Positions 63,590 through 64,000 of a stretch of DNA of 64,000 bases are shown in pieces (the first letter of the stretch is position 1; each line of letters starts with the position of its first letter). This DNA is from Microglena sp. YARC (lineage: Eukaryota > Chlorophyta > Chlorophyceae > Chlamydomonadales > Chlamydomonadaceae): assembly GCA_022414725.1 (NCBI GenBank), contig CM039463.1, forward strand, positions 30,920,328 through 30,984,327. Reading direction: 5' to 3'. The notes beneath the pieces are model-generated. The model searched no databases and was not told the DNA's origin. It saw only the letters and a program-made list of their open reading frames with translations. A program made the position numbers and the translations under genes.

Positions 63590-64000
63590 TACTATGCTTC
63601 AATGTGGCAGCCTAGATGTGAGGACTTCCATGCGATTCATCCGCGTGACTACATACATGTGTGACCGTCCATGTTAGGCTTCAGTGTTGAAGCCTAGCTG
63701 TGTGCACATCTGTGCGATTCGTCAGTGTGACAGCCTAGGTGTGAGAGCTTACACACAATTCGCCAGTGACTGCCTAGATGTGTGGACGTCCATGTTAGGC
63801 TTCAGTGTGAGCCTAGCTGTGTGAGTGCCCATGCTACTCTTCAGTGTTGAAGCCTACCTGTGTGCACATCTGTGCGATTCGTCAGTGTGACAGCCTAGGT
63901 GTGAGAGCTTACACACAATTCGCCAGTGACTGCCTAGATGTGTGAACTTCCATGCCACTCTTCAGTGATGAAGCCTACATGTGTACAGATGTGTGCGATT
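63590..64000 (+). repeat. ~40-bp minisatellite in a 160-bp higher-order repeat, continues past the window
   Basis: Sub-units carry AGCCTAG.TGTGTG and TTCAGTGTTGAAGCC or CGCCAGTGACTGCC. The block starting TCAGTGTTGAAGCCTA recurs at 63,681 and 63,841. The array is cut by the window end. Confidence 0.92.

Overview
The window is nuclear DNA of a eukaryote. It has GT-AG introns, an LTR retrotransposon, non-LTR retrotransposon remnants, MITE-like elements and a very large amount of tandem repeat. Plant-type TTTAGGG heptamers occur at about 62.95 kb. A unicellular green alga with a repeat-swollen genome fits best, but this is inference; the repeats carry no taxonomic proof. No operon, CRISPR array or confident RNA gene was seen.

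Layout. 1-650 is a short flank holding a diverged copy of a repeat found again at about 43.6 and 44.0 kb. 672-30,862 is one uninterrupted 45-bp minisatellite (about 670 units by length), G-rich on the + strand, with a quadruplex motif in most units. Its last 6.8 kb is riddled with indels and runs into a 1,000-N gap (30,866-31,865). 32.2-35.2 kb holds two more minisatellite blocks, C-rich on the + strand.

36.1-49.0 kb holds the best gene. I assembled it by hand from seven exons whose splice phases all agree. It encodes a 370-residue protein with a basic, SH3-like N-terminal part, an acidic repeat region and a C-terminal chromodomain split over four exons. Most of its introns are built from tandem copies of their own exon-intron junctions. 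The third internal intron (42,163 on) holds three intact in-frame cassette exons of 63-66 nt, each with its own splice sites and each repeating the first chromodomain strand. A ~60-bp minisatellite follows the stop codon.

50.3-59.2 kb is a nest of retroelements. A non-autonomous LTR element (51,558-57,177, 5-bp target duplication AGATT) encodes Gag, a zinc knuckle and a protease-like domain but no reverse transcriptase. It sits inside a 5'-truncated non-LTR element whose (TAATG)n tail was itself hit by a second, inverted copy of the same non-LTR family.

60.6-63.0 kb holds a small three-exon gene with a BED-type zinc finger. Its second exon is preceded by partial tandem copies of itself and followed by about 15 copies of its own donor site. 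The window ends in another minisatellite. Seven copies of one MITE-like family (AGGGAMCGGCA termini, ATATCATATGAT-rich) are scattered from 33.8 to 63.4 kb; five lie in introns of the chromodomain gene.

The main novelty is the recurrence, in two neighbouring genes, of tandem arrays that start or end at a splice junction and multiply acceptors, donors or whole small exons.
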